Assembly (NCBI RefSeq): GCF_010614725.1
Contig: NZ_JAAEHL010000006.1
Span: 302,839-366,838 of the forward strand
Length of the DNA stretch: 64,000 nt
Direction of reading: 5' to 3'
Origin: Flavobacterium ajazii
Lineage (GTDB): Bacteria; Bacteroidota; Bacteroidia; Flavobacteriales; Flavobacteriaceae
Shown here: positions 17,837 through 26,038 of the stretch, piece after piece
How positions within the stretch are numbered: position 1 is the stretch's first letter
Layout: the number at the start of each line of letters is the position of its first letter
Translations under genes and position numbers: made by a program
Notes under the pieces: generated by a model
Databases searched by the model: none
The model's input: the letters and a program-made list of their open reading frames with translations, nothing else
Told to the model about the DNA's origin: nothing

Positions 17837-18216
17837 ATATCCGTCTTTTTATACACATTGCTCAGTTTCAAAGCAACAGTGTCGTTAAAATAAGTTGTGT
17901 TTTTTACTTTAACCAAATTATCTTCAGTTACTGTAATATCAAGTTCCAGACGCAATTCCGGAGTGTTTTCAGGGTTTATGAGCGCCATAAATTTTACATT
18001 TGAAAGTGTCTGGATCATTAAAGTCTGCTGTGTGATTTTCTCCGTCAGTTCTTTAATAATCTGAATCATGCAAACACCCGGCATAATTGGATTTCCCGGA
18101 AAATGACCTTTGAAAACTTCATGTTTTTCATTGATCAAAATCGTAATATTAAGTTTAGAATCTGATATTTTTTCTTCCGAAAGTATTTTGTAAAAGTCTT
18201 TTAAAACCATATTCAT
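17833..18216 (-). CDS. FabZ/FabA-like hotdog 3-hydroxyacyl-ACP dehydratase
   Basis: This 127-residue single-hotdog protein contains FKGHFPGNPIMPGVCMIQII, the FabZ signature H-F-P-x-x-P-x-M-P-G with the catalytic His. The usual helix Glu/Asp position is occupied by QIIKELTEK. It probably removes water from 3-hydroxyacyl chains on the cluster's carrier protein to leave the conjugated double bonds of the aryl polyene. It overlaps the next gene by four bases and follows a porin-like gene by two. Two further hotdog proteins lie at 29923-30824. Confidence 0.82.
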   Translation of the reverse strand: MNMVLKDFYKILSEEKISDSKLNITILINEKHEVFKGHFPGNPIMPGVCMIQIIKELTEKITQQTLMIQTLSNVKFMALINPENTPELRLELDITVTEDNLVKVKNTTYFNDTVALKLSNVYKKTDI

Positions 18217-18218
18217 TT

Positions 18219-18833
18219 TTACATTTTAAAAGTATAACTCACTCCGAATTGAAAAACGTTATTTAAAATAACTTCATCATAATTACCATTTTCATTATAG
18301 TCGTCTATACCTTCAAATCCATATATATCTATAAAACCTTGTTTTAATCTTGCTTCAAAAGTAAGGCCATTAGGTAAAGTATAACCAACACCAGCAACGA
18401 TTCCCATATCAAAATCAACTAAATCACTTGAGTAGTTAAAATTGTCATTTGTTTTTAAATCAAAAAATGGTCCCCCCAGAAGATGAAAACCACCTCCTCC
18501 AAAATGAAATTTTGCGACAACATCCAATGAAACATAATCTAAATCATAAGTAGTATCAAATGTTTGATAATTTCCGTTATTATCATAATCAAAATAAACG
18601 GCGTCGGTTCCTTGTTTGGAATAACTTAGTTCAGGTTGTAATGTGAAATATTTATTGAATTTTATACTTGCCAATCCACCAATATAAAAATTAGAATTGT
18701 AACTATTACCTTCGATATTAGACAGTGTTGAAAGATTCAGACCGCCTCGAAGTCCCGGACTTACTTTTACTTGTGCTTGTGATGTGATAAGGCCTATAAA
18801 TAAAACGAATGCAATTAAGGTTACTTTTTTCAT
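18219..18833 (-). CDS. Outer-membrane beta-barrel protein (porin family), likely inserted in the cluster
   Basis: This 204-residue protein has a signal peptide (MKKVTLIAFVLFIGLITSQAQ) followed by alternating strands rich in Gly, Tyr and Asn and ending with FQFGVSYTFKM, the aromatic C-terminal strand of outer-membrane barrels. It fits the PorT/OmpA-like small porin families of Bacteroidetes. A DYNENGNYDE segment and similar Asn/Asp-rich loops give it a composition different from its neighbours. It may be an accessory outer-membrane factor for the pigment or a later insertion into the operon. Confidence 0.8.
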   Translation of the reverse strand: MKKVTLIAFVLFIGLITSQAQVKVSPGLRGGLNLSTLSNIEGNSYNSNFYIGGLASIKFNKYFTLQPELSYSKQGTDAVYFDYDNNGNYQTFDTTYDLDYVSLDVVAKFHFGGGGFHLLGGPFFDLKTNDNFNYSSDLVDFDMGIVAGVGYTLPNGLTFEARLKQGFIDIYGFEGIDDYNENGNYDEVILNNVFQFGVSYTFKM

Positions 18834-18865
18834 TTGTTATTCTGGATTTTAAGATTAATTGACTT

Positions 18866-19501
18866 TTACTCTGATTTAAAATAATTTAACTCAATTTTTA
18901 ATTTTATGTTTTGATGTAAAATGACGACTTTTTTAGCAAAAATATCGTTTTCTAAAGTAAAAGTAATTGTTATTTTATCTTTTGTTTTAGAAGAACGTAC
19001 TACTTTTTCTAATTTTTGATCTTTTTTGGAGAAGAAAAGATAGTTGTCCCGTTTCCCGTCTGCCGATTTATAAATGTTGTTTTGCTCGTTTTCAAATTGT
19101 TCCTGAATCAAATATTTTTTTTTAAGGAGCAGACGAAAATCTTCTTCCAAAGTTTTGATCAGGATTTTTCGGTCGAGTTCAGAAACTATTGAATTGACTT
19201 TAAAATCGTTTTCTGAAATTTCAAAATCCATTAATTTATTTCCAAATTCGGTTGTAAAAACCACACGATGTGTACTGTCATTTATTTTTTTTGCGATGAA
19301 AATCCCGGACATTTCGTGACCGTAAACTATAATGTTGGTTTTATACACATAATCTGTTTTTGAATCAGAAAAGTAAGGAACTTCTATTGAGGTTTTGTCT
19401 AATTTTTTGGGCGTATAATTTTTGGTGACTGAACCACATGAAACCAAAAAAAATGCCAGAAAGCAATTAATTAGTAAAAACTGAATCGTCGATTTTTGCA
19501 T
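18866..19501 (-). CDS. Lipoprotein of unknown function in the flexirubin cluster
   Basis: This 211-residue protein has a lipoprotein signal ending LAFFLVSCGS (Cys22). The body is strand-rich and ends with repeated beta patterns (KDKITITFTLENDIFAKKVVILHQNIKLKIELNYF), suggesting a LolB-like or lipid-binding half-barrel. Its start overlaps the end of the LolA-like gene by 35 bp, indicating tight co-translation. The pairing with LolA suggests a periplasmic relay that carries lipid or pigment to the outer membrane. No named family could be assigned with confidence. Confidence 0.75.
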   Translation of the reverse strand: MQKSTIQFLLINCFLAFFLVSCGSVTKNYTPKKLDKTSIEVPYFSDSKTDYVYKTNIIVYGHEMSGIFIAKKINDSTHRVVFTTEFGNKLMDFEISENDFKVNSIVSELDRKILIKTLEEDFRLLLKKKYLIQEQFENEQNNIYKSADGKRDNYLFFSKKDQKLEKVVRSSKTKDKITITFTLENDIFAKKVVILHQNIKLKIELNYFKSE

Positions 19502-20102
19502 TGATCACTTTATTTTTAAGTACAATTCGGGTATAATCTTCAGATGATTCTAATAATTTTACCTGAACTACGGTTGCTTCTTCTTTGTCGAAAGTCAGTT
19601 CGATTTGTTTGATGTATTTTTTCAGCGTCGCATCTTTGGGAATGAATTTCGCTAAGTTTTGACCTTTTAATTTAAAATATGAAATAGTAAATTCCTTATC
19701 ATCAAACATATTTCCGCTTACGCTTCCGACAATTAATTTATTGATTCGTGCAAAGATTTTGCTGTTGCCAATATCAACGGCGCTTTTCTTTCCTTCGTCA
19801 TTAATCAGGATTTTTCCGTTTTTGAAAACGATGCTGTAATTGTATGGTTTTTTGTATTGCCAGGACAATAACGCAGGTTCTTTAAAAAACATTTTTCCGG
19901 ATGTTTCAATGTCTTTCGACAAAAAATCCAAGTGTTTGTATTGGATGAAATCAGTACTTAAGGTTTTGATTTTTTTTGATACAATATTTACGTCTTCTTT
20001 AAACTGAGTAATTTCTGCAGCTGTCATTTTTTGTTCCTGGGCGAACATCGAAAAAATGTTAATGTTCAGGAAAAAAAGAAAAATATATAATTTAGTTTTC
20101 AT
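19467..20102 (-). CDS. LolA-like outer-membrane lipoprotein carrier protein
   Basis: This 211-residue protein has a signal peptide (IFLFFLNINIFSMFAQ) followed by a LolA pattern: TLSTDFIQYKHLDFLSKDIETSGKMFFKEPALLSWQYKKPYNYSIVFKNGKILIND. LolA proteins are unclosed beta-barrels that shuttle lipid-bearing molecules through the periplasm. Aryl polyene clusters regularly carry a dedicated LolA homologue with an MMPL exporter, and this gene fits that role rather than general lipoprotein sorting. It overlaps the polysaccharide deacetylase gene by 11 bp and the lipoprotein gene by 35 bp. Confidence 0.85.
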   Translation of the reverse strand: MKTKLYIFLFFLNINIFSMFAQEQKMTAAEITQFKEDVNIVSKKIKTLSTDFIQYKHLDFLSKDIETSGKMFFKEPALLSWQYKKPYNYSIVFKNGKILINDEGKKSAVDIGNSKIFARINKLIVGSVSGNMFDDKEFTISYFKLKGQNLAKFIPKDATLKKYIKQIELTFDKEEATVVQVKLLESSEDYTRIVLKNKVINAKIDDSVFTN

Positions 20103-20868
20103 AAGCTTTAAGGTTCAAAAGTTCTTCAATTGAAACGACCTGATAATTATTTTGCTGTAAAAATTGCAAAAACTGTTCCAACACTAAAACTGAATGTGGC
20201 GCAGTATCATGCAAAAGTACAATTCCGCCCGGAGAAACCCGTTTTTTAATTCGGTTTAAAATCAGTTCCTGATTTTTTGTTCCGCCGTCAAGCGAACGAA
20301 TATTCCAACCTATAGTTTTGTGTCCAGTAATTTTTAATGCTCTTCCAATCGATGGTGTTGTAACTCCATAAGGCGGACGAAAAAAGTTGATTTTTTTTGA
20401 AGTGAATTTTTCCAGAAGCGCATCTGTTTTCTGAAGTTCTTCGGTTATTTTTTTAGCATCATAAAAATCAAAAAACTTAGAATGCGAGTACGAATGATTT
20501 CCAACTAAATGACCTTCTTCAATCACTTTCTGAAGAATTTCAGGATGCGTTTCAATGTTTTTTCCAATACAGAAAAAAGTCGCTTTGGCATTATATTTTT
20601 TCAGAAGATTTAAAACCTCTAAAGTGTAAATGCCTGGACCATCATCAAAAGTAAGCACAATTTTTTTCTCAGTTTCTAAAGGATTACTGCAAAATGCTTT
20701 TACATGATAATTAGAAGAAATTCTAGAAGAGCCAAAAGCATTTATTCCGATCCAAAGTAGAATTATAACAACAAACCATAGAAAATGGATTGCGATGTAA
20801 AGATTCAGAAGAAACAATAAAAGCAATAAAAAGATAAAAAACAGCGATATGTTTTTGTGCGTTATCAT
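20092..20868 (-). CDS. Membrane-anchored NodB-type polysaccharide deacetylase
   Basis: This 258-residue protein has two N-terminal hydrophobic stretches (residues 6-45), then the NodB catalytic domain: VLTFDDGPG (catalytic Asp and metal Asp), NHSYSHSKF (metal His pair), FFRPPYG and VLLHDTAPHS. The active-site set is complete. Such enzymes remove N- or O-acetyl groups from sugars. In this cluster it might act on a glycosyl-carrier intermediate or simply on envelope glycans. It overlaps the upstream ketosynthase-like gene by four bases and the LolA gene by 11. Confidence 0.87.
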   Translation of the reverse strand: MITHKNISLFFIFLLLLLFLLNLYIAIHFLWFVVIILLWIGINAFGSSRISSNYHVKAFCSNPLETEKKIVLTFDDGPGIYTLEVLNLLKKYNAKATFFCIGKNIETHPEILQKVIEEGHLVGNHSYSHSKFFDFYDAKKITEELQKTDALLEKFTSKKINFFRPPYGVTTPSIGRALKITGHKTIGWNIRSLDGGTKNQELILNRIKKRVSPGGIVLLHDTAPHSVLVLEQFLQFLQQNNYQVVSIEELLNLKAYEN

Positions 20869-21926
20869 TTTGACAGCAGCGTAAAACTATGGTTTTTTCC
20901 GTTTAATTGATTGTATAATAAAATCGTTTTGTAATCTGGTTTTTCGACAGCATTTACTTTTAGGATTTCAGGAATTTCCTGAGTTTTCAAAATTTTGGCA
21001 GCCATCCAAAAAGCAAAAGCCGAAGCCGTATCGTATTCGCCGCTCAAATGTTTGTAGTACAGCTGAGGTGTTTTCGCGAAAGCATTTTCAGCAATATTTT
21101 TATAATAATTTTCGAAAGCTGCATTCCCGTCATAGCCTAAAACAAAAGCATCGATATCTGAAATTTCTAAATTATTAGATTTTAGAAAAGACTTTGCTGC
21201 CGCTTCAATTTCGTTTTCTTCCAATGTATTAATGATTGAAACGTCTAAAATTTCAGCATAAGTGTTTTCTTTTCTTTCGTTTTCTAAAACAAAAAAACTG
21301 GCGCCTTCTCCATAAACAGCACCACTCGTTGTAGAATTTAAAACATCGTAAGGAGCATTATTATCTGCTTTAATACGACCGTTTAATTTGAAAAGCGAAG
21401 TGGTATATTCTCCATTTTCATCAACGCCACCCACTAAAATTGAATTGGCTTCGTCTTCTTCAATCTGCATTTTTGCATCTATTAAAGCCGATTCAAAAGA
21501 AACAGCTCCGTTTACATACGTAAAATTATAGCCTTTGCATTGCTGTAAAAGTGCAATTTGCGAACCAACGGTATTATGTGTAGATTGGATAAAAGAAGTC
21601 GGAGTTAAAAACTCTTCGTTATTATCTAAAATGCTCTTTAGGAATTTTTCAGAATCTTCAATACATCCTAAACCGGTTCCTGTGATAATTGCATCGACGT
21701 TTTCCACATTAGCATCTTTCATAGCTAATGCCGAAGCCACGATTCCGTTTTTTACACCTTTTGCCATGCGTCGGCTGGCAGCTGGCGAAATATATTCTTT
21801 ATATGCTGGCGGAACAATTGCCAGTACATTTTCGTCATGATTTACAACAGCTTCTTCCAAAAAAACAGTATCAAATGTTTTTTGAGTCGAAATACAGCCT
21901 ACTCCATTTATATATGTTTTTTTCAT
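20865..21926 (-). CDS. Ketosynthase-like protein lacking the active cysteine (chain-length-factor type)
   Basis: This 353-residue protein has the thiolase fold of a beta-ketoacyl synthase, but the nucleophile position reads VNGAVSFESAL with no Cys, and the first catalytic His region reads VLGYDGNA instead of HGT. Only the second His (KHLSGEYDTASAF) remains. It is therefore expected to be a non-catalytic partner, like KS-beta or the CLF of type II PKS and the ApeC partner of ApeO in aryl polyene synthesis, setting chain length in a dimer with the active ketosynthase encoded two bases upstream. ATG at 21926 is preferred over a longer frame that would overlap the upstream gene. Confidence 0.83.
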   Translation of the reverse strand: MKKTYINGVGCISTQKTFDTVFLEEAVVNHDENVLAIVPPAYKEYISPAASRRMAKGVKNGIVASALAMKDANVENVDAIITGTGLGCIEDSEKFLKSILDNNEEFLTPTSFIQSTHNTVGSQIALLQQCKGYNFTYVNGAVSFESALIDAKMQIEEDEANSILVGGVDENGEYTTSLFKLNGRIKADNNAPYDVLNSTTSGAVYGEGASFFVLENERKENTYAEILDVSIINTLEENEIEAAAKSFLKSNNLEISDIDAFVLGYDGNAAFENYYKNIAENAFAKTPQLYYKHLSGEYDTASAFAFWMAAKILKTQEIPEILKVNAVEKPDYKTILLYNQLNGKNHSFTLLSK

Positions 21927-21927
21927 T

Positions 21928-23124
21928 TTAGCTTTTTGAAAATATAAGAGTGGAACAGTTTCCTCCAAAACCAAAAGAGTTGGATAAAACGTGTTCGATA
22001 TTTTTGTTTTTTAAAGTAGTCTGCGGTTTCAAATCAAATTCCTCCATCGGAATTTCAAAATTCAAATTTGGATAAACCACATTATTCTGAATTGCCAAAA
22101 CACTATAAACGGCTTCAATCGCAGCCGCAGCCGCTAAAGTATGTCCCGTAAAAGGTTTTGTAGAACTGAAATCCGGAACTTTTTCGTCTTCGTAAATTCT
22201 TTTTAAAGCTCTTCCTTCAGATAAATCGTTGTTTGGCGTTGCAGTTCCGTGAACGTTGATGTAATCAATTTCAGAAGGTTTTAAACCTGAAATTTCAAAT
22301 GCTTTTTTCATTGCCAGATAAGCGCCGTCTCCATTTTCTGAAGAAGCCGTTTGGTGATAAGCATCGTTTGCATTTCCGTAACCTGAAACTCTTGCCAGCA
22401 CTTTTTTGTTTTGCTTTTTTATAATTTCATCCGATTCTAAAACCAAAAATGCGGCGGCTTCTCCAAGATTTAATCCTTTTCGGGTATTGTCAAAAGGCTT
22501 GTTATAATCGTCTGATAAAATCATCAGAGTCTTAAATCCGTTGATGGTGAATTTTGCCAAAGCATCGGCTCCGCCAACAATTACGCGATCTAGTTTTCCT
22601 GTTTTTATTAATCTCGCGCCTAACATAATCGAATTGGCTGCAGACGAACAAGCTGTAGAAATAGTCGTAACCATTCCTTTTAAACCTAACTCTTCGGCAA
22701 TTTTTTCAGCAACATCGCCTCCATCATGACAGGTGATATACTTTACCAATTCCGGTTTTTCGAAATAATCGTAATAATGTCTTTCGGTCATGTCCATTCC
22801 GCCTACACTGGTAGCCGAAATAAGTCCGGTTCTGAATTCGTTGATTGATGTAATTCCGGCATTTTCAACAGCTTGTTTTGCTGCCAGAGTGCCAATCATA
22901 GCGGTTCTTGAAAAATTATTATTTTCAGAAAGCTGTAATTCGGCAACCAGTTCTTCATTGGTTTTTTTGATTTCGCCAACTTTGATCACATCGGCATGAA
23001 CCGTTGGGATATTTTGAATACGGGAAATACCGATTTTGTTTTCGGTCAAGGAAACATAATTTTCCTCAACTGAATTACCAATCGCAGAAATAATTCCCAT
23101 TCCGGTTATTGCGACACCTTTCAT
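21928..23124 (-). CDS. Beta-ketoacyl-ACP synthase (FabF-like), likely partner of the CLF-like protein
   Basis: This 398-residue condensing enzyme has a complete triad: STACSSAANSI (Cys near 160), NVHGTATPNND (His) and STKPFTGHTLAAAAA (Lys and His). It extends the acyl chain by decarboxylative condensation of malonyl-ACP. The immediate downstream gene encodes a cysteine-less homologue, so the pair resembles the KS-CLF heterodimer of aryl polyene and type II polyketide systems. A 132-bp repeat region separates it from the acyl carrier protein gene upstream. Confidence 0.9.
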   Translation of the reverse strand: MKGVAITGMGIISAIGNSVEENYVSLTENKIGISRIQNIPTVHADVIKVGEIKKTNEELVAELQLSENNNFSRTAMIGTLAAKQAVENAGITSINEFRTGLISATSVGGMDMTERHYYDYFEKPELVKYITCHDGGDVAEKIAEELGLKGMVTTISTACSSAANSIMLGARLIKTGKLDRVIVGGADALAKFTINGFKTLMILSDDYNKPFDNTRKGLNLGEAAAFLVLESDEIIKKQNKKVLARVSGYGNANDAYHQTASSENGDGAYLAMKKAFEISGLKPSEIDYINVHGTATPNNDLSEGRALKRIYEDEKVPDFSSTKPFTGHTLAAAAAIEAVYSVLAIQNNVVYPNLNFEIPMEEFDLKPQTTLKNKNIEHVLSNSFGFGGNCSTLIFSKS

Positions 23125-23256
23125 TTTTTAGACTTCTTAGATTTTTAGACTTACTTAGATTTCTTAGATTTTTAGACTTGCTTAGTTTTTAAGATTTCTA
23201 AATTAAGACAGTTTTTTGTCTAAGAAGTCTAAAAATCTAAGCCAGTCTAAGCAGTC
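23125..23256. repeat. TCTAAG-rich palindromic repeat inside the operon
   Basis: The left part (about 23127-23185) contains repeated CTTAGATTT and TTTTAGACTT words. The right part (23218-23255) contains their complements (AAGTCTAAAAATCTAAG), so the region can fold into a long imperfect hairpin. It lies between the carrier protein and ketosynthase genes and holds no reading frame. Similar CTAAGAA-type simple repeats are scattered through flavobacterial genomes. Confidence 0.6.
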
Positions 23257-23514
23257 TTATTTAGTTCTGTTAGCGCTAATATAAGCTGCCATCGTTTCGA
23301 TTGACTGGAAAATAGATTTTCCTTCTTTCGGGTCCACTAATTTAATACCGTAATCTTTATCTAAAATCACGATCAATTCAAGTGCATCAATCGAGTCTAA
23401 ACCTAAACCGTCTCCAAACAAAGGATCGTTATCAGCAATATCTTCTACTGCAATATCTTCAAGGTTTAAAGTCGTTATGATTTTATTTTTTAATTCTTCT
23501 TTTAATGCTTCCAT
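23257..23514 (-). CDS. Acyl carrier protein (first of two)
   Basis: This 85-residue acidic protein has the phosphopantetheine site GLGLDSIDALEL with Ser41, and otherwise the four-helix ACP pattern. It would carry the growing polyene or resorcinol chain as a thioester. It lies two bases downstream of the half-ketosynthase gene and upstream of the KS-CLF pair. A second ACP is encoded at 33811-34065, which suggests one carrier for each arm of the flexirubin molecule, though that division is inference. Confidence 0.93.
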   Translation of the reverse strand: MEALKEELKNKIITTLNLEDIAVEDIADNDPLFGDGLGLDSIDALELIVILDKDYGIKLVDPKEGKSIFQSIETMAAYISANRTK

Positions 23515-23516
23515 GA

Positions 23517-24134
23517 TTATTTATTGTATAATGTATTGATAGTTTCGTTTGTATATTTTGCATTTTCTTCTGTACTAATTGTACATAAAAAAGCTTTATA
23601 ATTGTCGTTAAAATATTCTACCCAACCGCACAAAACCACATCGGCTTTATTCGTATTCAGAAGAATATTCGAATAATTGGACATAAACTCGGTGTTAAAG
23701 GCATCAAATATAAAGAAAGAATTTTCACTTTTAAGCTGATGGCGAATACTTATTTCGCCCAAACAAATATTTGGCAGCGTATAAACGAAAACCGCCGGAC
23801 TCGGAAAATAGTTTTCTTTGTCTGAAATAGATTCCTGATATTTAACATCGGTATCTAAACTCGACGATTTATTCGCCAGAACTAAAGCGATATTATTTTC
23901 TTCTTCCTTAGAAGTTATCGGACTCAAAAGCAATTCTGAACCTAAAAAAGCCAGTTTGCTCAAAGCGTCCATTTTGAAAAACTTTGGGTACTGCATTTCA
24001 AAATTACGATACGTTTGTTTAGAGAAATCGGCAAAATCGGTTGGTTCCGTTTTGAAAACAGAAGTTCCGTTGAGAACAATTTCGTTGTTTTCGATTTTGA
24101 TGTAGGATTGTATGTTGGTTTTGTTTTGAGTCAT
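23517..24134 (-). CDS. Half-length ketosynthase-like protein (N-terminal KS fold only)
   Basis: This 205-residue protein resembles the N-terminal half of a beta-ketoacyl synthase. The pattern SPAVFVYTLPNICLGEISIRHQL corresponds to the P-x-x-F-x-x-S-x-P-N-x-x-x-G-E-I-S-I-x-x segment that precedes the active site, followed by NKADVVLCGWVEYF (the ADxVLxGxxE strand). No nucleophilic Cys sits at the normal place (SFFIFDAFNTEF), and the C-terminal half is absent. Homologues of this size accompany aryl polyene clusters, so it is probably a real accessory protein and not a broken gene. It lies two bases from the ACP gene. Confidence 0.72.
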   Translation of the reverse strand: MTQNKTNIQSYIKIENNEIVLNGTSVFKTEPTDFADFSKQTYRNFEMQYPKFFKMDALSKLAFLGSELLLSPITSKEEENNIALVLANKSSSLDTDVKYQESISDKENYFPSPAVFVYTLPNICLGEISIRHQLKSENSFFIFDAFNTEFMSNYSNILLNTNKADVVLCGWVEYFNDNYKAFLCTISTEENAKYTNETINTLYNK

Positions 24135-24157
24135 TTTATCTATTCTGAAGAGAAAAA

Positions 24158-24649
24158 TTATAAAGTAATTATTCTTTCACTTTTCATTATTTCCAGTGCT
24201 TTTTCAGTTTCATTTGATCCATCACTTAAAGAGCCAGGAAGCATAATTAAACGTTTTTTCAGTTTCCCATTTTCGTCTTCAAACATTATTTCAAATCTTG
24301 AACGTGTTAAACCAGTTTTTCCATTTATGAATTTTGCTTCTTTAATTTTATTTCTGTCAATAATTGGTGTCGCAGAATTATTGAGACTTTTTGAAATGGA
24401 GTAAATTAAGAAAACTGCAAGTAGACTAAAAAATAGTGCAGAAACAGTTTCTTTATTTTGAAAACTTGTAAAAGCATTGTACGCTAAGAAAATTGCAATT
24501 CCAGAATAAATAATTAAGATTTTTGTTATTCCATTTCCAACAATTATCTTCGAAACATTTCCAATTATTCCATCTCTGGTCAAAATTATTTTGTCTGATA
24601 GAACGTGACAGAATCCAGTTTTAGTCTTAAATATTTTTTCGTTTTCCAT
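24158..24649 (-). CDS. Small membrane protein of unknown function
   Basis: This 163-residue protein has a PH-like beta start (GFCHVLSDKIILTRDGIIG), then two adjacent membrane helices (residues ~36-58 and ~70-88) and a C-terminal strand-rich tail (SRFEIMFEDENGKLKKRLIML). This layout resembles small YcxB/PH-domain membrane proteins. It has no similarity I can see to pigment enzymes and is separated from the upstream ketosynthase gene by two strong hairpins, so it may be a later insertion. Function unknown. Confidence 0.65.
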   Translation of the reverse strand: MENEKIFKTKTGFCHVLSDKIILTRDGIIGNVSKIIVGNGITKILIIYSGIAIFLAYNAFTSFQNKETVSALFFSLLAVFLIYSISKSLNNSATPIIDRNKIKEAKFINGKTGLTRSRFEIMFEDENGKLKKRLIMLPGSLSDGSNETEKALEIMKSERIITL

Positions 24650-24669
24650 ATTTTATAATGTAGTAATTG

Positions 24670-24732
24670 AACTTGTAAATTTTCCTTACAAGTTGGTCTT
24701 TTGAATTGTTCGGAATTTCCGAACAGTTCAAA
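24670..24732. terminator. Two adjacent hairpins after a ketosynthase gene
   Basis: AACTTGTAA (24670-24678) pairs with TTACAAGTT (24686-24694). Next to it, 24700-24732 is a nearly perfect 33-base palindrome, TTTGAATTGTTCGGAA facing its complement with one G:T pair. They follow the stop codon of the minus-strand ketosynthase gene directly. Neither has a clean T-tail, so they may be attenuators or RNA processing sites rather than full terminators. Confidence 0.5.
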
Positions 24733-25872
24733 TTATTTTATCTTTTCAAAAACAACCGCAGTATTACATCCTCCAAATCCAGAAGCCGTTTTTAAAAAAT
24801 ACGTAATAGCAGTTTCTTCATTTTTCTCAATAACATTTACAGCCTCGCTTACGCCAATTTCATCAAAACCTTTTGATTCAAAAAGTATATTTTGATTGGC
24901 AGATTCTATAGCAATTACCGTTTCCAATAATCCCGAAGCGCCTAAGGTATGACCGTAAAATCCTTTTAAACTATTTACAGGAACGTTTTGTAAATCTAAA
25001 CGATTTAAGGCAATAGCTTCCATTTCGTCGTTATAAGGCGTTGCCGTTCCGTGTGCTGAAATATAATCTAATTTGTTTGCTTCAATTTGAGCTTCTTTTA
25101 AAGCATTTTGAATACTTCTAAACAAACCTTCGCCCGTTCTTGAAGGTCCGGAAATATGATTTGCATCGTTTATAGAACTGTCGCCAATTATTTTTATTTT
25201 AGCATTTTTGGCTTCCTCCGAAACTAAAACGGCTGCTGTTGCTTCGCCTAAACTTACTCCGGTTCTGTTTTTAGAATACGGTTTGCAAGGCAGTTCGCTC
25301 ATCGCCTGAAAAGCATTAAAACCAGACAAAACAAATTCTGAAACTTCGTCACCGGCTACAACAAAAATATTGTCGTAAAGTTCAGATTGAATCATTCTTT
25401 TGGCAACAGAAACTGCCAAAATTCCGGAAACGCAGGCATTTGAAACTACAATTGACTGTGTTTGAAAGCCGAAGAAATTGGCAACATTTTTAGCCAAAAC
25501 ATCTAAATGTGCGTTGTTGAAACTTTCTTCAGAATCATTTGCCAAAGCCGTTACATTTCCTTTTGTGGTAGAAAGTATAAAAGCGGTTTTTGAATTTAAC
25601 GCTACTCTAGAATTTTTGATAATGGGTTCTAAAGCCAGAATCATCATTTTTTCTAAACGGGAATATTTTGTTTCAGTGCTGATTTTTGCAAAAGCACTGT
25701 TTATTTTTTCATCGCTGATAATCGAAGCATAAAATGCATTGGGCATTAAAGAAACATCGTTATGAAGCTGAATTCCGGAATCACCCCGAAGAATGGCGCT
25801 GATATTAGATTCAACATCAAAACCTAAAGGAGTGATGCAATTCGTTTCTGTAATGTATATTTCTCTTATCAT
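24733..25872 (-). CDS. Beta-ketoacyl synthase (379 aa)
   Basis: This condensing enzyme keeps a complete active site: VSNACVSGILAVSVAK (Cys near 147), ISAHGTATPYNDEME (His) and NSLKGFYGHTLGASG (Lys and His). It is a little shorter than FabF but intact. It is one of three active KAS I/II-type ketosynthases of the cluster, and its place near the half-KS and ACP genes suggests work on the aryl polyene chain. It is followed by two hairpins and preceded by a 166-bp repeat-bearing gap, so its expression may differ from its neighbours. Confidence 0.88.
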   Translation of the reverse strand: MIREIYITETNCITPLGFDVESNISAILRGDSGIQLHNDVSLMPNAFYASIISDEKINSAFAKISTETKYSRLEKMMILALEPIIKNSRVALNSKTAFILSTTKGNVTALANDSEESFNNAHLDVLAKNVANFFGFQTQSIVVSNACVSGILAVSVAKRMIQSELYDNIFVVAGDEVSEFVLSGFNAFQAMSELPCKPYSKNRTGVSLGEATAAVLVSEEAKNAKIKIIGDSSINDANHISGPSRTGEGLFRSIQNALKEAQIEANKLDYISAHGTATPYNDEMEAIALNRLDLQNVPVNSLKGFYGHTLGASGLLETVIAIESANQNILFESKGFDEIGVSEAVNVIEKNEETAITYFLKTASGFGGCNTAVVFEKIK

Positions 25873-25891
25873 TTTATGAATCTCAATTTCT

Positions 25892-25918
25892 CCTGCAAGG
25901 TTTTTAAAACCTTGTAGG
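25892..25918. repeat. Palindromic repeat (CAAGGTTTT type)
   Basis: CCTGCAAGGTTTTT is followed at once by AAAACCTTGTAGG, giving a 12-13 bp stem with a one-base change. The same palindrome type is common between flavobacterial genes. Here it sits in the gap upstream of the 379-residue ketosynthase. Confidence 0.55.
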
Positions 25919-25956
25919 TATGTTTTTTATTTAAAAGCTTCATCTTCAAAAGTGGT

Positions 25957-26036
25957 TTCACGCAGATTTTGCAGATTTAGGCAGATTTACACAGATGTTT
26001 TATTTTTAAAATTTGTGAAAATTCGTGTAATCTGTG
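25957..26036. repeat. GCAGATTT-type inverted repeat
   Basis: CACGCAGATTTTGCAGATT and the following GGCAGATTTACACAGAT (about 25959-25996) face AAATTTGTGAAAATTCGTG and TAATCTGTG (about 26009-26036). The arms are complementary in part, and the GCAGATTT word is repeated three times. This is another flavobacterial intergenic repeat class. It lies just after the thioesterase stop. Confidence 0.5.
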
Positions 26037-26038
26037 TT

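Noticed and set aside
20865..21926. Pseudogene of a ketosynthase
   Set aside because: The frame is intact and the Cys loss is in the place expected for a chain-length factor next to an active partner.
23125..23256. Possible CRISPR array or tandem gene remnant
   Set aside because: Simple-sequence palindromic words without constant spacing.
24015..24404. 129-residue plus-strand open frame
   Set aside because: It crosses the ends of two minus-strand genes and the gap between them, with no recognisable protein features.
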